Shown: one piece after another, positions 23,390 to 31,393 of the stretch
How the letters are laid out: every line of letters starts with the position of its first letter
How positions within the stretch are numbered: the first letter of the stretch is position 1
Assembly: GCA_023392595.1 (NCBI GenBank)
Contig: JAEVYU010000014.1
Span: forward strand, 1 to 34,458
Reading direction: 5' to 3'
Source: Bacillota bacterium
GTDB lineage: Bacteria; Bacillota; UBA4882; UBA8346
DNA: 34,458 nt
The notes under the pieces: generated by a model
The model's input: only the letters and a program-made list of their open reading frames with translations
What the model was told of the DNA's origin: nothing
Database searches by the model: none
Translations under genes and position numbers: made by a program

Positions 23390-24670
23390 TTATTTCAAGA
23401 ACCCTTCGTATTGCCGCATTAATAGTTGAGCTTCGATTTGTTTCATGGTATCGATTGCCACACCTACTGCGATCAATAACGCAGTACCACCAAAGTATAA
23501 TTGTAAACTCTTAAAACCTGGTAAAAAGTTTATCAAATAAGGCAATAAAGCAATAATTGTCAGAAACAAAGCACCAGCCAATGTTATCCGAGTTAATACG
23601 CGATCCAAATATTCGGCAGTCGGTTTTCCAGGTCGAATCCCCGGAATAAATCCGCCATATTTTTTCATATTATTGGAAACTTCCAATGGATTGAAAGTCA
23701 CTGCCGTATAAAAATAGGTAAAGATAAAAATGAAAAGTGCATACAAAACTAAATATAGAGTCCGACCCGGGTAAAAGGCAAGTAAAAATTTAGCAAACCA
23801 GTTGGTTTTATCAGCAATAAACTGACCCAAAGTCGGTGGAAAAGCTAATATTGACGAAGCAAAAATAATTGGGATAACTCCGGATTGGTTCACTTTCATG
23901 GGAAGATAAGTTGAACCTCCGCCGTACATTTTACGGCCAACCATTCTTTTTGCATATTGCACAGGGATTTTCCGCTCGCCCTGTGTAACAAATACAACTG
24001 CAGCGACAATAAAAACAGCTAAAATCGCAAATAAAATGATGCTAAAAAATGAAGTTCCTATTCCTTTGCTGCTTACTGTGGAAAACATAGTAAAAGTACC
24101 AGGAATAATACGGGCCACAATACCGGCAAAGATTAACATCGATATACCATTACCGATACCACGCTCTGAGATAACTTCACCCAGCCACATCAAAAATACC
24201 GAACCAGCGGTTAAAGTTGAAATAATCAAAATAAAATCCCAGGCCGTTGGATTTATCATAGCGCCCTTAAATCCAAAAGCCATAGCGCCGCCTTGAACAA
24301 TTGCAAGGATCACGGTACCATATCGAACATATTGGTTGATGACCCTGCGACCTTCATTACCCTCTTTAGCCAACTGTTCTAATTGCGGAATCACCATCGT
24401 TAGAAGTTGGACAATAATAGATGAGGTAATGTAGGGATTCACACTCATCGCAAACACCGACATTTTACGGAGTGCTCCACCGGCTAGCATATCCAGCAAG
24501 CCAAATAAATCTCCCCCGCCGCCAAAAAGGTTTTCTAATGCTTTTTGGTCCCATGGGCCAGGTGCAGGAATGTGAGCCCCCAACCTAAAAATGCCTAACA
24601 ACACCAAAGTCCAAATAAGTTTTTTACGTAAATCCGGAAGTTTAAAGGCAGTCTTTAGAGCTTCTAGCAA
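23390..24670 (-). CDS. secY: preprotein translocase subunit SecY
   Basis: This 426-residue protein has ten predicted transmembrane helices. It carries the plug and early motif GIFRLGAHIPAPG near residue 30, MSVNPYITSSIIVQLL, the GERKIPVQYAKRMVG loop and the C-terminal IDTMKQIEAQLLMRQYEGFLK. SecY is the protein-conducting channel with SecE and SecG. The start is TTG, separated from the rplO stop by no bases; GAGGTGA overlaps the end of rplO, so translation is coupled. Confidence 0.98.
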   Translation of the reverse strand: MLEALKTAFKLPDLRKKLIWTLVLLGIFRLGAHIPAPGPWDQKALENLFGGGGDLFGLLDMLAGGALRKMSVFAMSVNPYITSSIIVQLLTMVIPQLEQLAKEGNEGRRVINQYVRYGTVILAIVQGGAMAFGFKGAMINPTAWDFILIISTLTAGSVFLMWLGEVISERGIGNGISMLIFAGIVARIIPGTFTMFSTVSSKGIGTSFFSIILFAILAVFIVAAVVFVTQGERKIPVQYAKRMVGRKMYGGGSTYLPMKVNQSGVIPIIFASSILAFPPTLGQFIADKTNWFAKFLLAFYPGRTLYLVLYALFIFIFTYFYTAVTFNPLEVSNNMKKYGGFIPGIRPGKPTAEYLDRVLTRITLAGALFLTIIALLPYLINFLPGFKSLQLYFGGTALLIAVGVAIDTMKQIEAQLLMRQYEGFLK

Positions 24671-25111
24671 TTAAATCACCTCTACTTTGCCACCGACTTT
24701 TTCGATTTTTTCAATCGCCGATTTACTAAAACTATTACTTTTAACGGTTAATTGCTTCTTGAGTTCACCATTTCCTAAAACTTTCACTCCATTACCAACT
24801 TGTTTGATTAAACCCTTTTCCAATAAAAGAGTTGGAGTGACTTCCGTACCATTATCAAAAAGATTTAATTTTTCTAAAGCAACTTCGACCCATTCATGGC
24901 GGAATTTATTATTAAATCCGCGTTTTGGCAGTCTGCGTTGTAAAGGAGTTTGGCCGCCTTCAAAAGCCGGGCCTTTTCCTCCACCTGAGCGGGCTTTTTG
25001 ACCTTTATGCCCTTTTGCAGAGGTTTTACCTAAACCAGAACCGATACCGCGCCCAACTCGCTTAGGAGCCGTTTTCGCTCCAGGTGCCGGCGCGAGTTCA
25101 TATAACTTCAT
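24671..25111 (-). CDS. rplO: 50S ribosomal protein L15
   Basis: This 146-residue protein has the Gly/Lys-rich N-terminal extension (GRGIGSGLGKTSAKGHKGQK) and the C-terminal core AIEKIEKVGGKVEVI. L15 binds 23S rRNA late in assembly. The ATG follows GGGGGTG. It sits directly before secY. Confidence 0.97.
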   Translation of the reverse strand: MKLYELAPAPGAKTAPKRVGRGIGSGLGKTSAKGHKGQKARSGGGKGPAFEGGQTPLQRRLPKRGFNNKFRHEWVEVALEKLNLFDNGTEVTPTLLLEKGLIKQVGNGVKVLGNGELKKQLTVKSNSFSKSAIEKIEKVGGKVEVI

Positions 25112-25124
25112 CAGAGGACACCCC

Positions 25125-25331
25125 CTAGGCTTCTTCTTTGACTTCGACTAAATGTTCTACTTTTTTTATCATTCCACGGATAGCTGGAATGTCAGCCTTT
25201 GACAGACTTTGGTTTAAATGTTTGAAACCAAGCGCTGCAATAGTTGCACGTTGAATTGGGTTTCTACCAATCGTGCTGTGCTTCCAGGTTACAACGATCA
25301 TTTTATTCTTTTCAACTTTTTTTCTAGGCAT
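25125..25331 (-). CDS. rpmD: 50S ribosomal protein L30
   Basis: This 68-residue protein has the L30 core MIVVTWKHSTIGRNPIQRAT and LGFKHLNQSLSKADIPAIRG. It has a slightly longer basic start (MPRKKVEKNK) than the usual 58-60 residues. ATG 25331 follows an AGGAGG-like site; the internal Met at residue 11 is an alternative start but lacks a good site. Confidence 0.94.
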   Translation of the reverse strand: MPRKKVEKNKMIVVTWKHSTIGRNPIQRATIAALGFKHLNQSLSKADIPAIRGMIKKVEHLVEVKEEA

Positions 25332-25342
25332 ATCTGTCCCTC

Positions 25343-25846
25343 CTAGCCAAGGATCTCTTCAACGCTTTTGCCACGACGCTCCGCTACGATTTGCGGTTGT
25401 TTAAGTTCCCTTAAGCCCGTCATGGTTGCATTAACCACATTGAGTGCGTTGGATGATCCAAGAGATTTGGTTAATATATCGCGAATACCAGCGCTTTCCA
25501 AAACTGCTCGGACAGGGCCGCCGGCAATAACTCCAGTTCCAGGTGCAGCAGGCTTTAACATAACTTTTCCTGCGCCGAATTGTCCTTCAATTTCATGAGG
25601 GATTGTAGTCCCTTTTAAAGGAACCTCAATCAAATTCTTTTTGGCATCTTCGACCCCTTTACGAATTGCTTCAGGGACTTCTGCGGCTTTACCAAGGCCT
25701 GTTCCAACATGACCTTTTCCGTCGCCGACTACTACTAATGCACTAAAGCTAAATCGCCGTCCACCTTTGACAACTTTAGCTACCCGATTAATACGGACAA
25801 CTTTTTCAGTCAGCTCAAGATTACTGGCGTCAATAATTCGTTTCAT
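25343..25846 (-). CDS. rpsE: 30S ribosomal protein S5
   Basis: This 167-residue protein has the N-terminal double-stranded-RNA-binding domain (RINRVAKVVKGGRRFSFSA, GDGKGHVGTGLGKAAEVPEA) and the C-terminal domain with GPVRAVLESAGIRDILTK. S5 acts in mRNA entry and decoding accuracy. The ATG follows AGGAGG. Confidence 0.98.
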   Translation of the reverse strand: MKRIIDASNLELTEKVVRINRVAKVVKGGRRFSFSALVVVGDGKGHVGTGLGKAAEVPEAIRKGVEDAKKNLIEVPLKGTTIPHEIEGQFGAGKVMLKPAAPGTGVIAGGPVRAVLESAGIRDILTKSLGSSNALNVVNATMTGLRELKQPQIVAERRGKSVEEILG

Positions 25847-25864
25847 TCCAATCCTCCTCTCAGC

Positions 25865-26236
25865 CTAAAATTCTAGGCCGCCCTCTCTAGCGGCAGTTGC
25901 TAATGCTGCTACCCGGCCATGATAAATCTGACCGCCCCTATCAAAAACAACCTGTTTAATTCCTTTTTCAATTGCTTTTTTAGCAACTGTTGTCCCCACT
26001 ATTTTGGCAGCTTCAATATTTCCGCTTTTGCCGCCTAAATTTTTCCGCAATTCCGGATCCAGGGTAGAAACCGTCAACAAAGTAGTTCCTTTAACATCAT
26101 CAATCACTTGAGCGTAAATATGATGTAAACTACGGAATACACTCAAACGCGGTCGTTCCGCAGTTCCAGATATTTTTTTGCGTAAACGGATATGCCTTCG
26201 CATACGCGCTTCACGACGTTTGGTTTTACTAAACAT
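25865..26236 (-). CDS. rplR: 50S ribosomal protein L18
   Basis: This 123-residue protein has a basic N-terminus (REARMRRHIRLRKKISGTAE), RPRLSVFRSLHHIYAQVID and the C-terminal FDRGGQIYHGRVAALATAAR. L18 binds 5S rRNA with L5. Length and order (rplF-rplR-rpsE) are normal. Confidence 0.98.
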   Translation of the reverse strand: MFSKTKRREARMRRHIRLRKKISGTAERPRLSVFRSLHHIYAQVIDDVKGTTLLTVSTLDPELRKNLGGKSGNIEAAKIVGTTVAKKAIEKGIKQVVFDRGGQIYHGRVAALATAAREGGLEF

Positions 26237-26311
26237 ATCAGGCCACTCCTTTCGCAGGGGATATAAATACTAAGTTGCTTTTCAATTTTCTAACTTGCAA
26301 GCAAATTAGTA

Positions 26312-26860
26312 TTACTTCTTTCCGGCTTTACCTGCTTTACCGGCTTTACGTCGGACGACTTCATTCTCGTACTTGATCCCTTTTCCTTTGTAAGGTTCAG
26401 GCTCACGAACAGAACGAACTTGCGCAGCCATCTGTCCAACAACTTGTTTATCGATACCTTTAACAATAATTTTAGTTGGAACAGGAACTTCAAACTCGAT
26501 TCCTTCGAGAGGAACAAGCTCCACAGGATGAGAATAACCGATCGTTAATACCAAATTTTTCCCTTGTTTCGCTGCCCTATACCCAACGCCATTAATATCC
26601 AGGGATTTAGAAAAACCAGCAGTTACGCCTTGAACCATATTATTAACTAAAGATCTGGTTAAACCGTGTAATGCTCGATGTCCCTTCTCATCCGAAGGCC
26701 GGTCAACTTTGATCAAGTTGCCGTCAACTGACAATTTCATATCAGGATGTACATCTTGGGTTAATTTGCCCTTAGGTCCACTAACCTTTACAGTATTGCC
26801 ATTAATTTCAATTTGTACTCCTTGAGGTATTTCTATGGGTTTACGTCCAATCCGAGACAA
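26312..26860 (-). CDS. rplF: 50S ribosomal protein L6
   Basis: This 182-residue protein begins MSRIGRKPIEIPQGVQIEI and has two similar alpha/beta domains. The C-terminal EPEPYKGKGIKYENEVVRRK is followed by a repetitive tail of AGKAGK units (KAGKAGKAGKK). L6 sits near the L7/L12 stalk base. The short Gly-Ala-Lys repeat at the end is slightly unusual. Confidence 0.98.
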   Translation of the reverse strand: MSRIGRKPIEIPQGVQIEINGNTVKVSGPKGKLTQDVHPDMKLSVDGNLIKVDRPSDEKGHRALHGLTRSLVNNMVQGVTAGFSKSLDINGVGYRAAKQGKNLVLTIGYSHPVELVPLEGIEFEVPVPTKIIVKGIDKQVVGQMAAQVRSVREPEPYKGKGIKYENEVVRRKAGKAGKAGKK

Positions 26861-26893
26861 ATTTTACACCCCCGATCATTTAAGCGCTTAATC

Positions 26894-27289
26894 TTACCAC
26901 ACATAACAGATAACTTCGCCGCCAATACCCTCAGTACGGGCTTTACGGTCCGTCATAATTCCTTTAGAAGTGGATAAAACGGCAATACCGAGACCACCTA
27001 AAACCTTAGGAATTTCTTCTTTGTGTGCATAAACACGGAGACCCGGTTTGCTAATCCGTTTCAATCCAGAGATCACGTTTTCCTTGCCGTTATATTTCAA
27101 ATAAACACGTATAGTGCCTTGTGGGCCATTATCAACCGATTCATAATCTTGGACATAACCCTCTTCTTTGAGAATTTTGGCCAATTCAATTTTCACTTTT
27201 GATGATGGAATTTCTACAACTTTATCCCGAGCTATCGTCGCATTTCTGATTCGGGTAAGCATATCTGCAATAGGATCTGTCATAACCAT
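26894..27289 (-). CDS. rpsH: 30S ribosomal protein S8
   Basis: This 131-residue protein has TDPIADMLTRIRNATIARD near the start and the C-terminal signature STSKGIMTDRKAR and GIGGEVICYVW. S8 is a primary 16S rRNA binding protein. The start could be ATG 27289 or ATG 27283 (two codons later), both served by GGAGG. Confidence 0.98.
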   Translation of the reverse strand: MVMTDPIADMLTRIRNATIARDKVVEIPSSKVKIELAKILKEEGYVQDYESVDNGPQGTIRVYLKYNGKENVISGLKRISKPGLRVYAHKEEIPKVLGGLGIAVLSTSKGIMTDRKARTEGIGGEVICYVW

Positions 27290-27354
27290 CTAAAAATCAA
27301 CCTCCTTCCGTTTGGCGGAAAAACTTACATGTTCAACATGTCTACCATGTTAAT

Positions 27355-27540
27355 TTACCAACTTGCTTTGGTAACGCCTGGGAGTTCGCCATTATGGGCT
27401 AACTTTCGAAAACAAATACGGCACATCCCAAATTTGCGCATATACGCATGAGGCCGACCGCAAATCTTACAGCGGTTATGTTGACGAACCGCAAATTTCG
27501 GGGTACGATTTGCCTTAATAATCATCGACGTCTTGGCCAT
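27355..27540 (-). CDS. rpsN: 30S ribosomal protein S14, type Z (zinc-binding)
   Basis: This 61-residue protein has CKIC and CRIC Cys pairs separated by 12 residues (RCKICGRPHAYMRKFGMCRI), which define the short zinc-binding form typical of Gram-positive-related bacteria. S14 sits in the 30S head. The ATG follows AGGAGG. The symbol rpsZ is also used for this form. Confidence 0.97.
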   Translation of the reverse strand: MAKTSMIIKANRTPKFAVRQHNRCKICGRPHAYMRKFGMCRICFRKLAHNGELPGVTKASW

Positions 27541-27560
27541 TTGTTTATTCCTCCTTTTGG

Positions 27561-28100
27561 CTAAGCTCTAAAGGGCATTCCCATTACCTTCAATAATTCA
27601 AAAGCTTCTTCATCATTCTTCGCTGAAGTTACAATGACAATATCCATTCCCCGGACTTTATCCACTTTATCATAATTAATCTCAGGGAAAATCAGCTGGT
27701 CACGAACACCAAGCGTATAATTACCGCGTCCATCGAAGGATTTCGGTGAAACCCCTTTAAAATCACGAATTCTTGGTAAAGAAATATTAAAAAGTTTATC
27801 CAAAAAATCATACATTCTCTGGCCGCGCAAAGTAACCATACAACCAATGGGCGCACCGGCACGCACTTTAAACGCAGCAATCGATTTCTTTGCTTTGGTT
27901 ACAACCGGTTTTTGTCCTACGATTGCCGTCATATCCCCTAGGGCAGCATCAATTGCTTTAGAATCGCTTGTAGCATCGCCAACACCCATATTAATGACGA
28001 CTTTCTCGATTTCAGGAATTTGCATAACATTCTCATAACCAAACTTGCTTTTCAGAGCAGGAACTGCATCCCGTAAATATTTTTCCTTAAACCGCGACAA
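27561..28100 (-). CDS. rplE: 50S ribosomal protein L5
   Basis: This 179-residue protein has the L5 pattern: RFKEKYLRDAVPALKSKFGY, EKVVINMGVGDA, and IFPEINYDKVDKVRGMDIVI. L5 links 5S rRNA to the central protuberance. The longer frame opens with GTG at 28109 only one base past the GGAGG site. The TTG at 28100, eight bases after the site, gives the family N-terminus (MSRFKEKY) and is preferred. Confidence 0.95.
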   Translation of the reverse strand: MSRFKEKYLRDAVPALKSKFGYENVMQIPEIEKVVINMGVGDATSDSKAIDAALGDMTAIVGQKPVVTKAKKSIAAFKVRAGAPIGCMVTLRGQRMYDFLDKLFNISLPRIRDFKGVSPKSFDGRGNYTLGVRDQLIFPEINYDKVDKVRGMDIVIVTSAKNDEEAFELLKVMGMPFRA

Positions 28101-28121
28101 CTGTCGCACCTCCCTCCGCTA

Positions 28122-28445
28122 TCAATCTAAAGTCTTTCCACAGTGCCGACAAATTCTTACTCCGCTTCCATCAGCTCCACGTTCATTTTTGAAACGGGTA
28201 GGCTGATTACAACCGGAACAGACTATCATTACTTTGGAGGTCTTAATCGGTAATGCTTTATCGATCACGCCGCCTTGTGGATTTGACTTGGTAGGTTTGG
28301 CATGTTTTTTTGCAAGATTAAGTCCTTCTACAATAACACTGCTTGCTTCTGGAAGCACTTTTTGTATTTTACCACGACGCCCCTGATCCTTACCAGAAAT
28401 CACAACAATTTCGTCGCCTTTTTTTAGCTTAACATTTCCGGCCAT
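28122..28445 (-). CDS. rplX: 50S ribosomal protein L24
   Basis: This 107-residue protein has the KOW motif KGDEIVVISGKDQGRRGKIQ at residues 9-28. A C-terminal segment carries two Cys pairs (CSGC and CRHC) that may bind zinc. L24 initiates 50S assembly. The start follows GGAGG. Confidence 0.98.
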   Translation of the reverse strand: MAGNVKLKKGDEIVVISGKDQGRRGKIQKVLPEASSVIVEGLNLAKKHAKPTKSNPQGGVIDKALPIKTSKVMIVCSGCNQPTRFKNERGADGSGVRICRHCGKTLD

Positions 28446-28481
28446 CTTTAAATCCTCCTCTCGTAGCCTTTTGTACTCTTG

Positions 28482-28880
28482 TTACAAAACTTCCGGGGCC
28501 AAAGAAACAATCTTCATAAAGTTTTTATCACGGAGTTCCCTGGCTACGGGCCCAAAGATACGAGTTCCCTTGGGATTATTTTGGTCACTTAAGATGACTG
28601 CAGCATTATCGTCAAAACGAATGTATGAGCCATCCGGCCGTTTTGTTTCTTTCGTCGTACGGACAACAACTGCTTTTACAACGTCGCCTTTCTTCACGCT
28701 GCCGCCGCCGGATGCACCTTTACGGGAAGCTGAGGGCGGTAAAGCATCCTTGACACTTGCGACAATTATATCTCCAACCCGGGCATATCTTTTTTTCGAA
28801 CCGCCTAAAACTCGGATACACATTAATTGTTTAGCCCCTGAATTATCAGCAACAGTTAAAAAAGTTTGTGGTTGAATCAC
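28482..28880 (-). CDS. rplN: 50S ribosomal protein L14 with an internal insertion
   Basis: This 132-residue protein is about ten residues longer than the usual 122. The core is standard: MIQPQTFLTVADNSGAKQLM, CIRVLGGSKKRYARVGDII, and IFGPVARELRDKNFMKIVSL. The extra residues lie near positions 48-60, in the loop between SVKDA and KKGDVVKAVVV, where a Ser/Gly-rich stretch (SASRKGASGGGS) replaces the short loop of most homologues. L14 forms an intersubunit bridge and binds the silencing factor RsfS. Confidence 0.97.
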   Translation of the reverse strand: MIQPQTFLTVADNSGAKQLMCIRVLGGSKKRYARVGDIIVASVKDALPPSASRKGASGGGSVKKGDVVKAVVVRTTKETKRPDGSYIRFDDNAAVILSDQNNPKGTRIFGPVARELRDKNFMKIVSLAPEVL

Positions 28881-28919
28881 GGTTGGTTCCTCCTTCCAAT
28901 CGGAATAAAATACCGGTTA

Positions 28920-29177
28920 TTATTTCGCCTTTTCAATAATCGTAACAACACGCCATCTTTTGTCTTTACTCAATGGACGTGATTCCATGACTTTGACTGT
29001 GTCCCCAACCCGGCATTCGTTTTGTTCATCATGAGCTTTTAGTTTGCTGGTTTGTTTGACAATCCGGCCGTATAACGGGTGCTTTACCAACCGTTCAACC
29101 GCCACGACTACGGTCTTATCCATCTTATCACTAACTACTTGACCTACTCTTGTTTTTCGAAGCAAGCGATCAGCCAT
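28920..29177 (-). CDS. rpsQ: 30S ribosomal protein S17
   Basis: This 85-residue protein is an OB-fold: RKTRVGQVVSDKMDKTVVVA, HPLYGRIVKQTSKLKAHDE, and GDTVKVMESRPLSKDKRWRV. S17 binds 16S rRNA early in assembly. The ATG follows GGAGG. The 115-bp gap to rpmC is wider than is usual in this cluster and contains GTGACGT twice. Confidence 0.98.
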   Translation of the reverse strand: MADRLLRKTRVGQVVSDKMDKTVVVAVERLVKHPLYGRIVKQTSKLKAHDEQNECRVGDTVKVMESRPLSKDKRWRVVTIIEKAK

Positions 29178-29292
29178 CTTATTTCCTCCTCTGCCACTTT
29201 TCCAATGAGTGAAACGCTCTTTAAAATCATTATCAGAAAGGTGACGTTTTTCCTTGCATGTGACGTCTCTTCCCTAAAATCAAACGCCAAAC

Positions 29293-29496
29293 TTAGGCTT
29301 TGTGGATACCAAGTTCACGTTCACGCATGACCGTCATAACACGGGCAATACTTTTCCGCACATCTTTAACCCGCATAGAATTATCTAATTGTCCGGTGGC
29401 AAGCTGAAAACGAAGATTAAATAATTCCTCTTTCAAACTATTCAAATTGGTTTTTAATTCATCAGGAGTCATATCCCTAATTTCTTTAACTTTCAT
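29293..29496 (-). CDS. rpmC: 50S ribosomal protein L29
   Basis: This 67-residue helical protein begins MKVKEIRDMTPDELKTNLNS and contains LRFQLATGQLDNSMRVKDVR. L29 sits at the tunnel exit and contacts trigger factor and SRP. I take ATG 29496, preceded by GGTGGTGA, rather than the in-frame GTG at 29508. It overlaps the end of rplP by 11 bp, indicating coupling. Confidence 0.96.
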   Translation of the reverse strand: MKVKEIRDMTPDELKTNLNSLKEELFNLRFQLATGQLDNSMRVKDVRKSIARVMTVMRERELGIHKA

Positions 29497-29920
29497 TGAC
29501 TTCACCACCCGCTTCCTCTCGTTTTATCAGTTTGCATTTGATAGGAAGTTTATGAGCTGCCAAACGGATTGCTTCACGGGCCATCTCTTCTTCAACACCC
29601 GTTACTTCAAAAAGAATTCTCCCTGGTTTTACTACTGCTACCCAATGTTCCGGCGAACCTTTACCACTACCCATACGAGTCTCAGCTGGCTTTGCTGTAA
29701 CTGGTTTATCAGGGAAAATTTTAATCCAAACTTTTCCGCCACGCTTGGTATAACGTGTTAAAGCAATACGGGCAGCTTCAATCTGGACATTCGTTATCCA
29801 GCCGGGTTCGAGAGCCTGTAAACCATAATCACCCAAAATCAATTGGGAACCTTTAATGGCTTTGCCCCTCATCCGGCCGCGTGATACTTTACGGTGTTTA
29901 ACCCTTTTTGGTACTAACAT
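29486..29920 (-). CDS. rplP: 50S ribosomal protein L16
   Basis: This 144-residue protein has PKRVKHRKVSRGRMRGKAIK, then RYTKRGGKVWIKIFPDKPVT and the signature RMGSGKGSPEHWVAVVKPGR. L16 contacts tRNA near the peptidyl-transferase centre. The start is two bases past the rpsC stop. Confidence 0.98.
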   Translation of the reverse strand: MLVPKRVKHRKVSRGRMRGKAIKGSQLILGDYGLQALEPGWITNVQIEAARIALTRYTKRGGKVWIKIFPDKPVTAKPAETRMGSGKGSPEHWVAVVKPGRILFEVTGVEEEMAREAIRLAAHKLPIKCKLIKREEAGGEVNES

Positions 29921-29922
29921 CC

Positions 29923-30600
29923 TTAAGCGCCTCCTTCAGCAGCAACTTTTACATTGTTCCGCTTTTTAGCTGGCGGGAGGATTTCACCCTTATAGATCCA
30001 TACCTTGACACCAATTTTACCATAGGTTGTATTGGCTTCTGCAAAACCATAATCAATATCAGCCCTTAAGGTATGCAAAGGAACTTTCCCCTCGCTATAT
30101 CCCTCGGTACGTGCGATTTCAGCTCCCATTAAACGGCCGCTGCATTTTACCTTAACACCTTGGGCGCCGAATTTCATTGTTCTTCCGATAGATTGTTTCA
30201 TGGCCCGACGGAAAGAAGTACGACGCTCTAATTGAAAAGCAATGTTTTCCGCCACCAATTGAGCATTAAGCTCCGGGCTCTTAACTTCGGCAATGTTCAG
30301 TTGAACTTGTTTTCCGGAGAAATTTTCAACTTCTTTACGAATCACTTCAACTTCAGTGCCTTGGCGTCCAATGACCATACCCGGTCTGGCAGTATGGATA
30401 GTAACCTTTATACGGTTAGCTGCCCTTTCAATTTCAATTTTAGCTATTCCGGAGGTATAAAGGCGCTTTTTAATAAACTTCCGAATTTTAAGATCCTCTA
30501 AGATTAATCCGGAATACTCTTTTTTCTGAGCAAACCAGCGGCCTTCCCAATCTTTGATGATGCCGACCCTTAACCCTATCGGATGGATTTTCTGGCCCAT
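29923..30600 (-). CDS. rpsC: 30S ribosomal protein S3
   Basis: This 225-residue protein has an N-terminal KH domain with the GMVIGRQGTEVE loop near residue 75 (GRQG in place of the more common GRKG) and a C-terminal domain with GRLMGAEIARTEGYSEGKVP. S3 lies at the mRNA entry site and has helicase-related function. The start is two bases past the rplV stop. Confidence 0.98.
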   Translation of the reverse strand: MGQKIHPIGLRVGIIKDWEGRWFAQKKEYSGLILEDLKIRKFIKKRLYTSGIAKIEIERAANRIKVTIHTARPGMVIGRQGTEVEVIRKEVENFSGKQVQLNIAEVKSPELNAQLVAENIAFQLERRTSFRRAMKQSIGRTMKFGAQGVKVKCSGRLMGAEIARTEGYSEGKVPLHTLRADIDYGFAEANTTYGKIGVKVWIYKGEILPPAKKRNNVKVAAEGGA

Positions 30601-30602
30601 AA

Positions 30603-30941
30603 TTAGCCCTCCTTCTCCGCAACTACAATTGTAATATGACTGGTCCTTTTGTGAATCAAGGATGCGCGGCCTTGCGCCCGGGGCATCTGTCTTTTCATTG
30701 TCGGACCTTGATCGACGTACGCTTCGCGTACAATCAGCCGATCACGATTCAATTTTTGATTGTTCTCAGCATTGGCAATCGCGGATTTTAAGACTTTACC
30801 AACGACTTCCGCTGAAAATCTCGGTGTAAATTTCAAGATGGTTTGTGCATCATTGACCCCTTTACCGCGAATCAGGTCGATAACCTGCCGGGCTTTACGG
30901 GGAGCTATGCGAACAAAACGGGCAATAGCTTTACTTTCCAA
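30603..30941 (-). CDS. rplV: 50S ribosomal protein L22
   Basis: This 112-residue protein has ARFVRIAPRKARQVIDLIRG, the ANAENNQKLNRDRLIVREAY core and the tunnel-loop stretch MKRQMPRAQGRAS. L22 lines the exit tunnel and contributes to macrolide sensitivity. The start has an AGGGGAGG-like site. Confidence 0.98.
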   Translation of the reverse strand: MESKAIARFVRIAPRKARQVIDLIRGKGVNDAQTILKFTPRFSAEVVGKVLKSAIANAENNQKLNRDRLIVREAYVDQGPTMKRQMPRAQGRASLIHKRTSHITIVVAEKEG

Positions 30942-30966
30942 ACTTATTCCTCCCCTAGTGAGGCTT

Positions 30967-31006
30967 AAGGCCTTTTTATTATGCTAAAAAGCATAATGCC
31001 GGACCT
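30967..31006 (-). promoter_or_regulatory. stem-loop between rpsS and rplV
   Basis: ATTATGCT (30978-30985) and AGCATAAT (30990-30997) form a perfect 8-bp stem with an AAAA loop, extended by AAGG/CCTT further out (30967-30970 with 31003-31006). It lies in a 122-bp gap inside the S10 operon, where neighbouring genes are usually only a few bases apart. There is no T-run on the transcript side. Confidence 0.4.
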
Positions 31007-31063
31007 TATTCCTACCAATTTCTAGACTTCTATCCGAAGTCCAAGGATAAATTCATCGCAAAA

Positions 31064-31348
31064 TTATTTTGCTGCAGTAGTTTTTTCAGTATGGGAACCA
31101 TGCCCACGGAAAGAACGGGTAGGGGCAAATTCCCCTAATTTATGGCCTACCATATCTTCAGTAATATAAATCGGAACATGTTTCCGACCATCATGAATCG
31201 CCAAAGTATGACCGACCATTTCCGGAAATATCGTTGAGCTGCGTGACCAAGTCTTAATGACTTTTTTGTCACCTTTAGAATTCATGTCTTGAATCTTTTT
31301 TATTAAACTTAATTCAACGTATGGTCCTTTTTTAATAGAACGAGACAC
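31064..31348 (-). CDS. rpsS: 30S ribosomal protein S19
   Basis: This 94-residue protein begins with GTG: MSRSIKKGPYVELSLIKKI, then IKTWSRSSTIFPEMVGHTLA and GEFAPTRSFRGHGSHTEKTT. It sits in the 30S head with S13. The GTG at 31348 follows AGGAGGG seven bases upstream, and this matches the family start; the upstream ATG at 31390 would add an unrelated segment. Confidence 0.97.
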   Translation of the reverse strand: MSRSIKKGPYVELSLIKKIQDMNSKGDKKVIKTWSRSSTIFPEMVGHTLAIHDGRKHVPIYITEDMVGHKLGEFAPTRSFRGHGSHTEKTTAAK

Positions 31349-31393
31349 TGTAGTTCCCTCCTTAACTCTTCCGCACGTATTGTGCGGCAAACT

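Noticed and set aside
28471..28875. Plus-strand open frame of 134 codons over rplN
   Set aside because: It is antisense to rplN with no binding site, a shadow of the conserved gene.
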